Assembly (NCBI GenBank): GCA_963840725.1 | Contig: CAWIZY010000009.1 | Span: 558,001 to 622,000, forward strand | Direction: 5' to 3' | DNA: 64,000 nucleotides | From: CAVWDU01 sp963840725 | Lineage (GTDB): Bacteria > Pseudomonadota > Gammaproteobacteria > Pseudomonadales > Halieaceae | Shown: positions 44,001 to 52,817 of the stretch, piece by piece | Position numbering within the stretch: position 1 is the stretch's first letter | Layout of the letters: each line of letters starts with the position of its first letter | Made by a program: the position numbers and the translations under genes | The notes under the pieces: generated by a model | The model's database searches: none | What the model saw: only the letters and a program-made list of their open reading frames with translations | What the model was told of the DNA's origin: nothing

Positions 44001-44429
44001 GTGCCGCACGGCGGTTGTTTTGCCAGATCCCGGGGAGCCGAAGATCACATACCAGGGTAGCTGGTAAAGATGCTGTTTGCTGCCGGCTTTGCCAAAACGC
44101 GTTTTCTTCAAAAAAGCCGTTGCCTCGGCAAATTTTCCGCGCAGTTGTTTCTCTTCCTCATCCAGCATGGACGGCTGTCCGGGGGCGTCTTCACCCGCGC
44201 CGATCTCACTGAGCACTGCGTTGTTGGTCCGACTGGCGTTGAGCTGCAGGGCCAGGGCCAGGCTGCCCGCGGCGAACAACAGAAACGCCAACAGCAGCAG
44301 CCGGAAGCTAAGCGACAGCGGCGCGGGCGGTTCGCCGGTTGACACCATACCGCTGGCCAGCCAGAAAAACAGCGCCAGGCAGATGATGCCAATAAAGACC
44401 CAGAATCGTATGTCTGAAAACAGCTTCAT
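40998..44429 (-). CDS. tssM: T6SS inner-membrane protein TssM (IcmF)
   Basis: 1143 residues. Two N-terminal transmembrane segments (FWVFIGIICLALFFWLASG and LLLLAFLLFAAGSLALAL), a cytosolic NTPase-like domain with Walker A GSPGSGKTTA, a third transmembrane helix (AFAGIILLGLGLAFAWSGAF) and a long periplasmic region ending in the conserved C-terminal beta domain that contacts TssJ. The Walker A motif is intact. Twenty-one bases separate it from tssL upstream. Confidence 0.96.
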   Translation of the reverse strand: MKLFSDIRFWVFIGIICLALFFWLASGMVSTGEPPAPLSLSFRLLLLAFLLFAAGSLALALQLNASRTNNAVLSEIGAGEDAPGQPSMLDEEEKQLRGKFAEATAFLKKTRFGKAGSKQHLYQLPWYVIFGSPGSGKTTAVRHSGLKFPLDEITNGNSLGGVGGTRNCDWWITDQAVLLDTAGRYTTQDSDAVHDARGWKNFLALLRKNRKQQPINGAVLVVGTDELLKMGDAQWQDYTQTVSTRLRELIEQLQMDFPVYLLLTKVDLLAGAREFFDGLDLEEQNQIWGITLPLDAGPEALDPELEALNSRLHTQLPNKLRHERDTRRRQAIYSFPWQMENLTNRLQGLVHDVFSRQGIGEHAKFRGLYLTSAVQEGSPIERLFAGVTSSFGISSSLSGTGQQSRSLFLKQLFPEVIFRESFLAGTNSAHDKRMRALRMAAFAGIILLGLGLAFAWSGAFSVHHSLLQEAEDKLAAFEAAPAGPDESLEQNLMSLQYLQSAAAVFDQNQHPWLSGLGMYDSSADAAAKNAYLRSLQTVVAPALGTELQGWLADSGRAEYLDAFSTLKAYLMLGDHERRDASWLIQWLPRSPVPPVQLGVDAGIARHMEWLFEQDPQYQLESLDETTIKRTRARLNKVADSEAVYSRLRGLYAGETTDLLSRMGPYFTSVFETTDAAGLQVPSLYTMAGYQSVEFGVQSDAVRGWLEDRWVTGDETLPNPLQVAETAGGVKPLYARDYIGTWQQFLSGISLIPPSDVEVLSDTLSHLSESALSPMSSIANVVAEETSLPQPDAVSTAVTGAVAGAAGDALARKTGRVGAAAKRIAGDVDLPRQLDIPKKVAAAFAEHHNMVSGGAASKDARISGQIGSLREWLYAVLNTPGQAGPNPTGKLLLSAQDVPSPYSGWVNELAQSAERSATRKQVGRLGARWQRQVAAECQRALSGRFPFSIGADTDTALRDFEDYFSPDGVEKTFVDENLSQALKADNGTLSTGTKWSIRQAERIREAFFPNGRDLGFTYQLTGVDVDQRIGEVVIESGQQQRIRYRHGPPVPLELRWPDGESGIRITFRRKDGSTQRRVIDGPWAIFRAITAGRQSGSDRYSSVDSLLVTFTDGDYRATFRVTSDSRINPFQSGLLDKYRCRSGL

Positions 44430-44450
44430 TGAGGTCTTTCCTGTGGGCCG

Positions 44451-45335
44451 CTAAGGCTTGTTATCGGTAGAGGGATACAGTTTGTCGAAGCTCTCTACCA
44501 CATCCACCGTGCCCGCGTACATCCACGCTCGCAGTCCGGTGTAAACCAGTAGCGCGAAGGCCAGCGCCACGGACAATACAATCCACAACGGCAAGCGATG
44601 GCGCAGTTTTTGCTGCGCGGTCCGGGTGATGCCGCCCGTGTCAGTTAACGCGCGCTGGTAGGGTTGCTGGCCATAGAGTGCCTGGTACAGTTGCTCCCGC
44701 AGGGTCTCCAGGCGTGAGTCGCCAGCACTGTCCAGTTGATACTTGCCCTTGAATCCCATATTCAGCAGAACATAGAACAGCTCCAGCAGGTCGTGATACT
44801 CGCCGGGTCTGCTCATCAGTTGATCCAGCAGCGTAAAAAACCGTTCACCACCACTGGCTTCGTTGTGGTAAACCCGCAGCAGTGAGCGCTGCCCCCAGCC
44901 GCTGTCAGCGCCCCAGGGCGTGTTCATCACCGCTTCATCGATGGCTGTACACAAGATGTAACGGGCGGTCAGGGCCTCCTCGTTGCTCACCCCCCGCTGC
45001 TGCAGCCGATTGTCGAGCTTACTGATTTCGGTAGCCAGCTCCTGTTGCAGCTGGGCGATATTGGGATGCGAAAGGCTGTTGCTGAGCGCCGTCAATACGG
45101 CTATCAGCGTATTGGACGCTGCGAGAATCGGGTTGGATTGCCCCCGCGCTTCGCCGCTGAAGTCCGATGGTAGGCGCTGGGCGGCGGGGGCGGCAGGCGG
45201 CGGGGGTGCGCCCCCGCCGCCCCTTTCCGCCTCGGGTCGCAAGCGCCCACCGGGGTTCGGAATCATGATGGTTGCGCTGGAATCCCCGGGCAGAGCACCG
45301 CCCTCAGTAAAGATAGTCTTGTCGTCCGAAGCCAC
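44451..45335 (-). CDS. tssL: T6SS inner-membrane protein TssL (DotU)
   Basis: 294 residues: an N-terminal acidic/Pro-Gly-rich tail (GGGGAPPPPAAPAAQRL), the DotU cytosolic domain (YILCTAIDEAVMNTPWG, LLRVYHNEASGGERFFTLL, ELFYVLLNMGFKGKY), and one C-terminal transmembrane helix (LPLWIVLSVALAFALLVYTGL). No peptidoglycan-binding extension follows. It anchors TssM and TssK. Five bases separate it from tssK. Confidence 0.96.
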   Translation of the reverse strand: MASDDKTIFTEGGALPGDSSATIMIPNPGGRLRPEAERGGGGAPPPPAAPAAQRLPSDFSGEARGQSNPILAASNTLIAVLTALSNSLSHPNIAQLQQELATEISKLDNRLQQRGVSNEEALTARYILCTAIDEAVMNTPWGADSGWGQRSLLRVYHNEASGGERFFTLLDQLMSRPGEYHDLLELFYVLLNMGFKGKYQLDSAGDSRLETLREQLYQALYGQQPYQRALTDTGGITRTAQQKLRHRLPLWIVLSVALAFALLVYTGLRAWMYAGTVDVVESFDKLYPSTDNKP

Positions 45336-45340
45336 GGCTG

Positions 45341-46669
45341 CTACTCCCTGATCGCCCAGAATTCAAGTTCGAGGCCGGGAAATCCCTCGCCGACATGCAA
45401 CGCAAAACCCCCGGAGTTTTTCAAACCAGTCCAGTGATCTGAGGTCCTGTCGAGTTCGAAATAGGTAAAGCCCGAATGGTAGGGAATCTGTGGCGGTGGG
45501 CTGGGCAAGGGGATAAGGCGAATCCCTGGCAGCTGCAGATTCACCAACTCCCGGATCTGTTCGACGCTGCTGAATTTACATACGTTGGGCAGCAACTGAC
45601 GTAGTTTGTCGGTTTCCATATCCGCCTTGGCAGCGAGAATGAACTGGGCGCTGCCAACCAGGGAACGATCGGCGATCGCCGAGACCCGAATGCCGAAATT
45701 GCGCAGCACCAGTGGGAGGGATATGGCATTGCGCTCAATAACCTTGCTCAGGGATTGTCGCAAGCTCATCATTAACGGGGCAAATGCGTCTTGCAGGGCA
45801 TCGTGCTGGTAAGGGGGAAAAGGTTGTGGCCGTTTACCCTTGTGGCTGAAGGTCGCCAGTTCGCCAGCCATGGTGAGGAAGAGCCTGTACAGTGCCTCGG
45901 GATGGAGCAGGCCCTGGTTGTCCAAATGAACAATCAGCGGTGTGTACCGATTGATGGTTAACAACAGCAGGTAGTCGGCGAACTCGGCGGTATTGATATT
46001 ATTGCTGTCAGAGATCACGGCCGCCAGTGCCTCGGCGCGGTGTTGCAACATCCCTGAAAGCTCACTCAGAAATGACTTCAGTCGCTCGGATACGGCGACG
46101 TCCAGACAACAGGGCACAAAATTCTCGTCCAGAATGATGCTCGAATCTTCGCGCTTCTCGAGTATCCGCGCGAGGGGCAGCACGGCGAAACCGGAAAGAT
46201 CCTGAGTGTCCAACACCAGCTGCAGGTTGGCTTTTGCTACTTCGACGATATTCTGTTCGCCACTGACCGTCACGTCGTCCAGTACCGTACTTTGTTCAAT
46301 GGCGTAACGGGCGATCTGGCCAGCCTCTGCGTGCGCGTAGTTCTGGCCACCAGCCCGGTAGAGTGGCAAGGCCAGATAAACCACGGCATTGCGGGTCTTG
46401 TCAGCAATATCGATGATGGGCGGCTGTGGATCGCTCTGGGGCACGCTGAAACAGCTGCCATCGGGCAATATACCCCGCGCCCGGGTCACTGCTAATTTGC
46501 CCTGCCGCAACAGGTCCTGGTCCAGGCCCAGTTCTGAAAATCCCCAGCCAAAGGCTGAACTCTGCCAATGCAATTCCTGCAGCGTGTGATGATAATACTT
46601 GTCCTGCTGCTGGAAGTGCTGAGGATGCAAGAACATCCCTTCAGACCAGACCACTTTATGGCTAGACAT
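45341..46669 (-). CDS. tssK: T6SS baseplate/membrane-complex adaptor TssK
   Basis: 442 residues with the canonical N-terminus KVVWSEGMFLHPQHFQQQDKYY and C-terminal IPYHSGFTYFELDRTSDHW. TssK trimers link baseplate wedges to the TssL-TssM membrane complex. It heads the leftward tssK-tssL-tssM-tagF operon, and is preceded by the divergent phosphatase gene. Confidence 0.96.
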   Translation of the reverse strand: MSSHKVVWSEGMFLHPQHFQQQDKYYHHTLQELHWQSSAFGWGFSELGLDQDLLRQGKLAVTRARGILPDGSCFSVPQSDPQPPIIDIADKTRNAVVYLALPLYRAGGQNYAHAEAGQIARYAIEQSTVLDDVTVSGEQNIVEVAKANLQLVLDTQDLSGFAVLPLARILEKREDSSIILDENFVPCCLDVAVSERLKSFLSELSGMLQHRAEALAAVISDSNNINTAEFADYLLLLTINRYTPLIVHLDNQGLLHPEALYRLFLTMAGELATFSHKGKRPQPFPPYQHDALQDAFAPLMMSLRQSLSKVIERNAISLPLVLRNFGIRVSAIADRSLVGSAQFILAAKADMETDKLRQLLPNVCKFSSVEQIRELVNLQLPGIRLIPLPSPPPQIPYHSGFTYFELDRTSDHWTGLKNSGGFALHVGEGFPGLELEFWAIRE

Positions 46670-47122
46670 CTGAATGGCTTACTCCTGTGTGAATGGTTTG
46701 TGGCGCTGTCGCGCGCAGAGAGACGGTGGTGTTTCTTCAGGTCAGTCAACTCCCATCCGCTCTGGCGAGTGCGGTCTCATCATCCCACAGAGCTTGGCCG
46801 CTGTGAACCTGAAGTCCTCGCAATTCAAAGGTGCCCCAGGTTTTTAGCTCCGACCCCAGCCCATCATCCAGGTGCGATTCCGGCCAGGCCGAGTGTATCG
46901 CGGTGTCGCCTTGATGATCGCAGTAGGTAGTGCCCGACTCAGGACGCGGCTGCAGGCGATCGCCGTAGCGGTGCGCCTTGGCGGTACAGGGTGCCCCACG
47001 GCAGCGACTGACACGCTGTGCCAGCCAGGAGACTTGACTTGAAGTAGTCGCTACCGTAGCTTCAGTAAACGTGAAGCGTTTGCTCCACGACTGACCCAAG
47101 TTGGGGAGGTGACTGCCGAAAG
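46670..47122. other. divergent region between tssK and the phosphatase; possible small minus-strand ORF
   Basis: On the minus strand an open frame ends at 46746, 76 bases before tssK. Its last 45 residues (WPESHLDDGLGSELKTWGTF...) have protein-like composition, but the upstream part is Arg/Ser/Pro-rich and no good start or ribosome site is visible. At 47107-47150 a 14-15-base AGGTGACTGCCGA sequence recurs three times just before the phosphatase start. I see no clear promoter. Confidence 0.35.
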
Positions 47123-47884
47123 GTGACTGCCGAGAAGGTGACTGCGCCGGTGAAGGCTTGCACGGAGTGTTGGAATTCGGCCGCAGCAACGGACGTCGGC
47201 CAGGTTCGCCAGTTGAACGAAGATGCGTTCCTCGATTGTCCCGATCTGGGTCTATGGGCTGTTGCTGATGGCATGGGCGGCCATTCCTCGGGTGATGTCG
47301 CCAGCGATATGCTCTGCACCGCACTTTCCGCACTCCCCCCCGACTGCAATCTGTCGGCTGCAGTGGATTTCATCGACAATTGCGTAGAGCAGGTCAACGA
47401 ACAGCTACTGGCCATGGCCTCCGAACGCGATGCCGGTGGAGTGATTGGTTGTACCCTGGTAGCACTTGTCGCCAGAGGAGCCCATGCGGTAGTTCTCTGG
47501 GCAGGGGACTCCCGTCTTTATCGCCTTCGTGAAGGTCAGCTGGAGCAGCTCACCGATGATCACAGTCTGCTTGAGGAGTCACGCGGGCGCGTCGCCGACA
47601 CCTCGCAAATAAACAGTAACGTCATTACTCGCGCCGTGGGTGCTGACCAGCAGTTAGTGCTCGAACTGGAGGCCGTGGCTCTCGATGAAGGTGATCGCTT
47701 TTTGCTCTGCTCAGACGGCTTGAACCGCGATATCGACGACGCCGGGATCGCGCGCTTGATGGCGCTGGGCATTCCCGCCAGCGCCAGTGCCGGCTTGGTC
47801 GCGCAAGCGGTTCGTGCCGGCGGCGGCGATAATATTACCGCACTGGTTGCTGACTACGGTTCGAACGCAGGGGCCAACCCCTGA
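47123..47884 (+). CDS. PP2C-family protein phosphatase (PppA-like)
   Basis: 253 residues from GTG 47123: QLNEDAFLD, LWAVADGMGGHSSG with the metal-binding Asp-Gly, VLWAGDSRLYRLR, FLLCSDGLNRDI and GGGDNITALVADY. All metal-binding Asp residues of the PP2C core are present. It would reverse threonine phosphorylation made by the T6SS kinase at 23 kb. Two other in-frame GTG codons lie in the triplicated leader, so the start is uncertain by a few residues. Confidence 0.9.
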   Translation: MTAEKVTAPVKACTECWNSAAATDVGQVRQLNEDAFLDCPDLGLWAVADGMGGHSSGDVASDMLCTALSALPPDCNLSAAVDFIDNCVEQVNEQLLAMASERDAGGVIGCTLVALVARGAHAVVLWAGDSRLYRLREGQLEQLTDDHSLLEESRGRVADTSQINSNVITRAVGADQQLVLELEAVALDEGDRFLLCSDGLNRDIDDAGIARLMALGIPASASAGLVAQAVRAGGGDNITALVADYGSNAGANP

Positions 47885-47898
47885 GCGCCTCCGATACC

Positions 47899-48390
47899 TT
47901 GCGTACCCGGTCTCCGTTACGGCAGTTATCGCGGGACTACTTTGACGGATCTCTGGATCACGTCAGCTACCGGCGGCAACGCAAGCAGCTGATCGACGCC
48001 TGGTGCGGGGAGGGTGAAACAGCGGGTGAGGTTGATAGTGCTGCCCAGGCCAGTGCAGCAGGTGCGTTTTCGGGCGGTCAACCGGATGCCCACGCGCTGG
48101 TTAACGCCTTTGCCAGCCGAGAAGTTCGAGCGGCGACACGTGGCGACCGCGTGGATTCCGCCACATCCGAGGCGATGTCACTGATTCCCGACTTTTCACA
48201 GGTCGGCACGGATGGAGGTTCGACACGCGCGCACGAGGCCGGCGTTTCGGAGAGGGCGGCAGCGAACACCGGGACGGTTCGCCTCCCTGCTGATCCCAGC
48301 CTCGACAGCGCCCGAAGCTGGCCACGAATAGCGCTGATCGCAGTTGCACTACTCGCTATGGCCGCGGTTGCATGGGTGTTGTTTTTCTAA
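47899..48390 (+). CDS. uncharacterised tail-anchored membrane protein next to the phosphatase
   Basis: 163 residues from TTG 47899, 14 bases after the phosphatase stop. An N-terminal charged helix (RQLSRDYFDGSLDHVSYRRQRKQLIDAWC), a low-complexity middle rich in Ala, Ser, Gly and Asp, and a single C-terminal transmembrane helix (IALIAVALLAMAAVAWVLFF) ending at the C-terminus. No known domain. The shape suggests a membrane anchor or phospho-acceptor partner for the phosphatase or kinase; this is inference. Confidence 0.65.
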   Translation: MRTRSPLRQLSRDYFDGSLDHVSYRRQRKQLIDAWCGEGETAGEVDSAAQASAAGAFSGGQPDAHALVNAFASREVRAATRGDRVDSATSEAMSLIPDFSQVGTDGGSTRAHEAGVSERAAANTGTVRLPADPSLDSARSWPRIALIAVALLAMAAVAWVLFF

Positions 48391-48407
48391 CGGCTGCTCC
48401 CCAAGAA

Positions 48408-49580
48408 TCAATCCCCGTCGTCCTGCTGCCCATCACTGGCGCGCATACCGGTCATCAGCTTGTAGCGCTCCCGCGCGTGTTCATCATCTATCCACTCGTC
48501 CAGCAGGCGATCCAGGGGCAGGGTGGACCAACGGATGACATTCTCCAGTGCGTAAGAGACCGGGGAGTGGGGCTCGGTTTCGCGAAAATACCTGGCTATC
48601 AGGCGCATACGGGAGACCGCGTCTTCGCGGCTGATGATTGCACCGCTGCCCTCGCGTTGAGGCTTTTGCCCCGGTGCCGCCGGGGCCGCAGCGCTGGCAT
48701 CTTCAATACTATCTTCCTCCCGATCGTCGCCCGCTTCCTGGGCGGCGCGATGAGCGGCGATTTTATCGCGTCCAAGAAAGCCAATCGCATCCCTGACGGT
48801 TTGCAGTGACTCTGCGATCATGCTCGAGGGCGGAGCCTCGGCAGGACACACCGACATGAAGACTGCATCCAGTTTTTGCAACTCCTCCAGCGCACTGGCC
48901 AATGCCTCATCCATACCGACAAAGAACAGCGGTCCGGTGCCGGCCGCTGCTTTTTCAACGTCCTCCAGGGTGAAGCCCATAGCATTAATCGACTGCTCCC
49001 TCGTTTCCGGGTCAGAGCTTCGGCTGACCTCAAGGGCCCGATTGTACTGATGGCAGCGATACTGACCGTCGGCAGTATCCTCGGTGATCGGTATTTGCAA
49101 AATATAGCGCACCAACGGACCCTGCTGACCAGTGCCGTTAAGGCCAGAAAAGCCGGCGAGGCGGTCTTCGAGGCTGTCCGGGTCATCGGGATCGAGTCTC
49201 GGGTGCAAGGGCTCCCAGAATTCGGTCACCAACCGCTGGGCCAGGATGAACCCGTCGCGAATCCCCGCCGGCCCCTGGGTGCGGGCCAGGCCCTCGATGA
49301 GCAAGGCGCAGACCTCCAGGTCCTTGGCGGTATCCCGAAGAATACTGCTGGCCTCATCGACGACCAGCTGCCACTTGGTGACGTCGCTGAAAAATCCCCT
49401 GGCGCCTTCCTGACTCTGTGCCGATTTATCGACCCGCTCCAGTGACATCGCCTCTTCTCTGGCGTCGCGGAGCTTCTGATAGGGTGAGTCAAAGCTGGGG
49501 TCCTGGCGCGGGTCGTCACCGCAGGGGTTATCCTCGGCGATGGGGGCCAGCAGACTCTCAATGTCTATCTTCGCTGCCAT
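48408..49580 (-). CDS. tssA: T6SS assembly protein TssA
   Basis: 390 residues: the ImpA_N domain begins IESLLAPIAEDNPCGDDPRQDP and includes DLEVCALLIEGLARTQG and ILAQRLVTEFWEPLHPRLDPDD. A C-terminal extension has EPHSPVSYALENVIRWSTLPL, typical of short-type TssA. TssA primes baseplate and coordinates tube and sheath polymerisation. It is convergent with the tail-anchored protein gene. Confidence 0.94.
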   Translation of the reverse strand: MAAKIDIESLLAPIAEDNPCGDDPRQDPSFDSPYQKLRDAREEAMSLERVDKSAQSQEGARGFFSDVTKWQLVVDEASSILRDTAKDLEVCALLIEGLARTQGPAGIRDGFILAQRLVTEFWEPLHPRLDPDDPDSLEDRLAGFSGLNGTGQQGPLVRYILQIPITEDTADGQYRCHQYNRALEVSRSSDPETREQSINAMGFTLEDVEKAAAGTGPLFFVGMDEALASALEELQKLDAVFMSVCPAEAPPSSMIAESLQTVRDAIGFLGRDKIAAHRAAQEAGDDREEDSIEDASAAAPAAPGQKPQREGSGAIISREDAVSRMRLIARYFRETEPHSPVSYALENVIRWSTLPLDRLLDEWIDDEHARERYKLMTGMRASDGQQDDGD

Positions 49581-49873
49581 ATCTGGCTTCCTTTGAATGT
49601 CCTATTGTAGCCGTGCGGTGGTGCAATCTGCACCCAGTCTGGATGCACCGCCACCGGTCTGCGAACACGATACAAGGCGCGTCACGAGCGCGCAAGCGAA
49701 GGTCCCGCGAGCTCATGCGTATAGCAGCAATAATTGGTGTCAGAGTAAATTAAGCGATGTGCTTGCGGAAAACGCTGTCCGGGAGGAGACTTGTTGGCAA
49801 GCGAGTTCAAGGTGAACCGTGACAAGAAACACCGTTCTCAACCGGTTTCAACAACGTCAGGAGTAACACGACA

Positions 49874-50359
49874 ATGGCAATTTACATGAAGTTAGGCTCA
49901 ATCGAGGGCAACGTGACAGAAGAGGGCTACGAGGGCTGGGTTGCCCTGGACAGCTGCGCGTTCTCAGCTCACCGGAATGTCGAGATGACGGTTGGTGCCC
50001 AGTCAGACCGCTCTCGCAGCACCCCGCAACTGACCGCTATCTCCGCTTCCAAAGCCAGTGATATGGCCAGCGAAGGGTTGTTCAGGGCGTCCATCACCAA
50101 AACCGCCGGGGAGAAATGCGAGATTGTTTTCGTGACCTCAGTGGGCGATAACACGGTAGATGCGACTCAGAAGATGAAGTTGGAAGATGTCATTGTCAGT
50201 TCATACCAACAAAGCGCCTCCGGAGAAGGCGATGCTTACGAGTCTCTGGAGCTGACCTACTCGAAGATCGACGTGGAGTTCACGTCCCGTGACAAGACAG
50301 GCGGCGGCGACAAGCCCAAGCACGTGATCTACGATCTGGCAACCGGCAAGGGCAGTTAG
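49874..50359 (+). CDS. tssD: T6SS tube protein Hcp (TssD), first copy
   Basis: 161 residues of the Hcp1 family: AIYMKLGSIEGNVTEEGYEGWV, a central beta-barrel and a C-terminal YDLATGKGS. Hcp hexamers stack into the expelled tube. The start ATG 49874 follows AGGAG, and the 293-base upstream gap should hold the promoter. A strong hairpin follows the stop. Confidence 0.95.
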   Translation: MAIYMKLGSIEGNVTEEGYEGWVALDSCAFSAHRNVEMTVGAQSDRSRSTPQLTAISASKASDMASEGLFRASITKTAGEKCEIVFVTSVGDNTVDATQKMKLEDVIVSSYQQSASGEGDAYESLELTYSKIDVEFTSRDKTGGGDKPKHVIYDLATGKGS

Positions 50360-50382
50360 TCCGCTGCACCGGAGAGCGGAAC

Positions 50383-50410
50383 CGGGAGGATTCCCGTTGG
50401 AATCCTCCCG
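50383..50410 (+). terminator. 12-bp perfect hairpin between hcp and vgrG
   Basis: CGGGAGGATTCC at 50383-50394, loop CGTT, and its exact reverse complement at 50399-50410. No T-run follows, so it would be a leaky terminator or an mRNA-stabilising 3' stem. Either would raise Hcp relative to VgrG. Confidence 0.75.
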
Positions 50411-50487
50411 ATACGCTGTAAGCAGAGGAGTTTTTTGCTGTTGGTAGATCATGCTGATCTGCGACAGCCAGGCAACGAGGTGTTCGA

Positions 50488-52290
50488 ATGGGAGCCAATA
50501 ACAGGATACTGCAATTTGAATCCCCGCTGGGAGATGAGCGCTGCAGCCCCGTTTGCCTGAAGGGTACCGAACGTCTCAACGAGTTGTTCAGTTTCGAGTT
50601 AACGCTGGTTGCCGGGGATGACCCGATTGAACCCGAGGAACTGCTGGGTGAAGAGGTAGTGATTACCGTTAGCAGCGGTGATCTGGTACGCAATTTCTGC
50701 GGTATCGTCAGCCAGTTCAGGGAAGTCGACCCCACCGGTGACGACACCTTCGAATACATCGCCGACGTCGTGCCGCAGATGTGGTTGCTGGGATTAAATT
50801 CCCACAACCGGATTTTTGAAGCAATGGATGCACTGGCGATCGTGGAGCAGGTGGTGAAGGACAGTTGTGGCATGTCGGTGCAGCGAGCGGCGAGGAAATC
50901 CTGCACGGTGCGGGAGACCTGTTGCCAGTTTAATGAGACCGACCTGGCCTTTGTGCAAAGGTTGCTGGCTGAGGAAGGCATCGCCTACGGCTTCGAGCAC
51001 GGTAAGAGCAAAGCCACCCTGATACTCGCCGACAGTCTGGACGGCCTGCCGGATTGCTCGCCGGGTGAATATCCCTACAAGGAGCGAGAGGAGGGCGAGT
51101 GGAAGAGCCGAGTCTCGCGTTTCAAGCGCGCCGGCCGTCTATGCACCAGCAAACTGTCCAGCACGGACTACGGCGAGTATGCATCTGCCCGGCCGGTCGC
51201 AGTGGAGAGTACGCTGAGTCCCGCGAGACCAAATTCTCGCCAGGGTGAAATGACTCTCCACGGCCGTCACGATTTCGAGGACGCGGGCGGTGAGCGGCGT
51301 TTGAAACAGGGAACCTGCTCGAGCCAGGTCAAGCGCTGGCTCAACGGCCTGGAGTCAGCCGGATCGCAGTTTACCGGGGTCAGTGGGGCTGCCACTTTCA
51401 CGGCTGGTCACAAGTTTGAGCTCAGCGATGCGCCGGTGGTCGCCAATAAGGAGACACAGTTCCTCCTGATGGCCGTGACCCACCACGCTGTAGATGGCTA
51501 CGATGAAAAAACGTTTTATAAGAACAGCTTTGTATGCACGGCCTGCAGCAACAGCACCGCTTTCACGCCGGCGATTATTCCCGAGCGCCCCAGAATGTGG
51601 GGCCCCCAAACTGCCCAGGTCATTGAGGTTGAAAACCCGGAGGCCCCGACTGCCCATGCGCGGGTCAAGGTACTGTATCCCTGGGACAGTGAACAGACCA
51701 GTTGCTGGGCCCGGGTCGCCCAGCTTTATGCGGGCAACAAATGGGGTGGTTTTTTTGTGCCGGATGTAGGCCAGGAAGTGCTGGTCGAGTGCATCAATGG
51801 TGACCCTGACCGGCCGGTAGTGGTGGGCGCAGTGTACAACGACGAAAACCCGGTTCCGCCCTACAACAAGTGGCAGAGCGGCATCAGGACGCGCAGTGGC
51901 GACTACAATGAACTGCGTTTCGATGACAACCCCGGCGCAGAAGAGGTCTATTTCCAGGCCGGTCGAGATCATAAGTTTCTGATTCAAAACGACGAGTCAG
52001 GAGAGGTGCTAAACGATCAGACTCTCGAGATTGGCGGTCAGCAGAAGATTTCTGTGCGCGGCGACATTGATCAGGACAGCGATCAATCCATCAAGATCAA
52101 GGCGGGCATGAGCCTGGAAATCGAGGCCGGCGCAAGTATTACCCTGAAAGTCGGTGGCAGCAAGATCAAAATGGACCCCGCGAGCATTACTATCGAGAGC
52201 ACCCTGGTCAAGGTCAAAAGCAACGCGAATACCGAAGTGTCCAGTACCGGGATACTTAAACTCCAGGGTTCCTTAACCACAATTAATTAG
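50488..52290 (+). CDS. tssI: T6SS spike protein VgrG (TssI)
   Basis: 600 residues with a gp27-like N-terminal base (FESPLGDERCSPVCLKGTERLNELFSFEL), a gp5 OB-fold (ARVKVLYPWDSEQTSCWARVAQLYAG, GDPDRPVVVGAVYNDENPVPP), an RTRSGDYNELRFDD segment and a C-terminal beta-prism needle (IKIKAGMSLEIEAGASITLKVGGSKI). It ends soon after the needle, so it carries no effector domain. No PAAR or effector gene follows directly. Confidence 0.96.
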   Translation: MGANNRILQFESPLGDERCSPVCLKGTERLNELFSFELTLVAGDDPIEPEELLGEEVVITVSSGDLVRNFCGIVSQFREVDPTGDDTFEYIADVVPQMWLLGLNSHNRIFEAMDALAIVEQVVKDSCGMSVQRAARKSCTVRETCCQFNETDLAFVQRLLAEEGIAYGFEHGKSKATLILADSLDGLPDCSPGEYPYKEREEGEWKSRVSRFKRAGRLCTSKLSSTDYGEYASARPVAVESTLSPARPNSRQGEMTLHGRHDFEDAGGERRLKQGTCSSQVKRWLNGLESAGSQFTGVSGAATFTAGHKFELSDAPVVANKETQFLLMAVTHHAVDGYDEKTFYKNSFVCTACSNSTAFTPAIIPERPRMWGPQTAQVIEVENPEAPTAHARVKVLYPWDSEQTSCWARVAQLYAGNKWGGFFVPDVGQEVLVECINGDPDRPVVVGAVYNDENPVPPYNKWQSGIRTRSGDYNELRFDDNPGAEEVYFQAGRDHKFLIQNDESGEVLNDQTLEIGGQQKISVRGDIDQDSDQSIKIKAGMSLEIEAGASITLKVGGSKIKMDPASITIESTLVKVKSNANTEVSSTGILKLQGSLTTIN

Positions 52291-52334
52291 TCATCTGCGG
52301 TGGGCCACCGACCGCAGCACCAGGAGTAATCACT

Positions 52335-52805
52335 ATGGCACTGTTCATGAAACTGCCCTTTGCAGAGGGCGAGGCCAGGCAGGCGAAGCACGAAGGGTGG
52401 GTGAAGCTGGACTTACTGCAGTTTGAAATCGATCGTAGCATCGCCATGGAGAAGGGTAACCTCAAGGCCAAGGCCGGGGGTGTGCCCCGTTTCAGCGAGA
52501 TTACCATAGCCAAGGATCTGGATATGACCAGCACGGCGCTGTTGCGGCATCTGGTGGGCTATGACGGCGGTCAGGATATCGAGATACACCTGGTGAAGGG
52601 CACGCAAAAGAGTAGCGAGGCGACGGTAAAGTATATCCTTAAGGATGCTCTATTCACGCATTACTCGGTCACCTGTTCCGGAGAGATCCCCTACGAAACA
52701 CTGAAAATCGTCTACACCGGGATCGAAATGAAGTTTTATTCCTACGATGCATCGGACCGGAATGTCTCTTCCGACAATTGGGTTCATCAACTCGCCGAGA
52801 GTTGA
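52335..52805 (+). CDS. Hcp-family protein, second copy
   Basis: 156 residues of the Hcp family but clearly diverged from the first copy: MALFMKLPFAEGEARQAKHEGWVKL, KDLDMTSTALLRHLVGYDGGQDI and an acidic-aromatic C-terminus (SYDASDRNVSSDNWVHQLAES). Paralogous Hcp proteins often serve a specific effector or VgrG. The start ATG 52335 follows AGGAG. A short stem-forming sequence (CTGCGGT...ACCGCAG) lies upstream. Confidence 0.9.
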   Translation: MALFMKLPFAEGEARQAKHEGWVKLDLLQFEIDRSIAMEKGNLKAKAGGVPRFSEITIAKDLDMTSTALLRHLVGYDGGQDIEIHLVKGTQKSSEATVKYILKDALFTHYSVTCSGEIPYETLKIVYTGIEMKFYSYDASDRNVSSDNWVHQLAES

Positions 52806-52817
52806 GCCGGGTTATCT

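Noticed and set aside
46746..47333. 195-codon minus-strand open frame upstream of tssK
   Set aside because: Upstream half overlaps the PP2C gene in antisense and has no good start; only the last 45 residues look protein-like, so it is mentioned as a possibility but not called.
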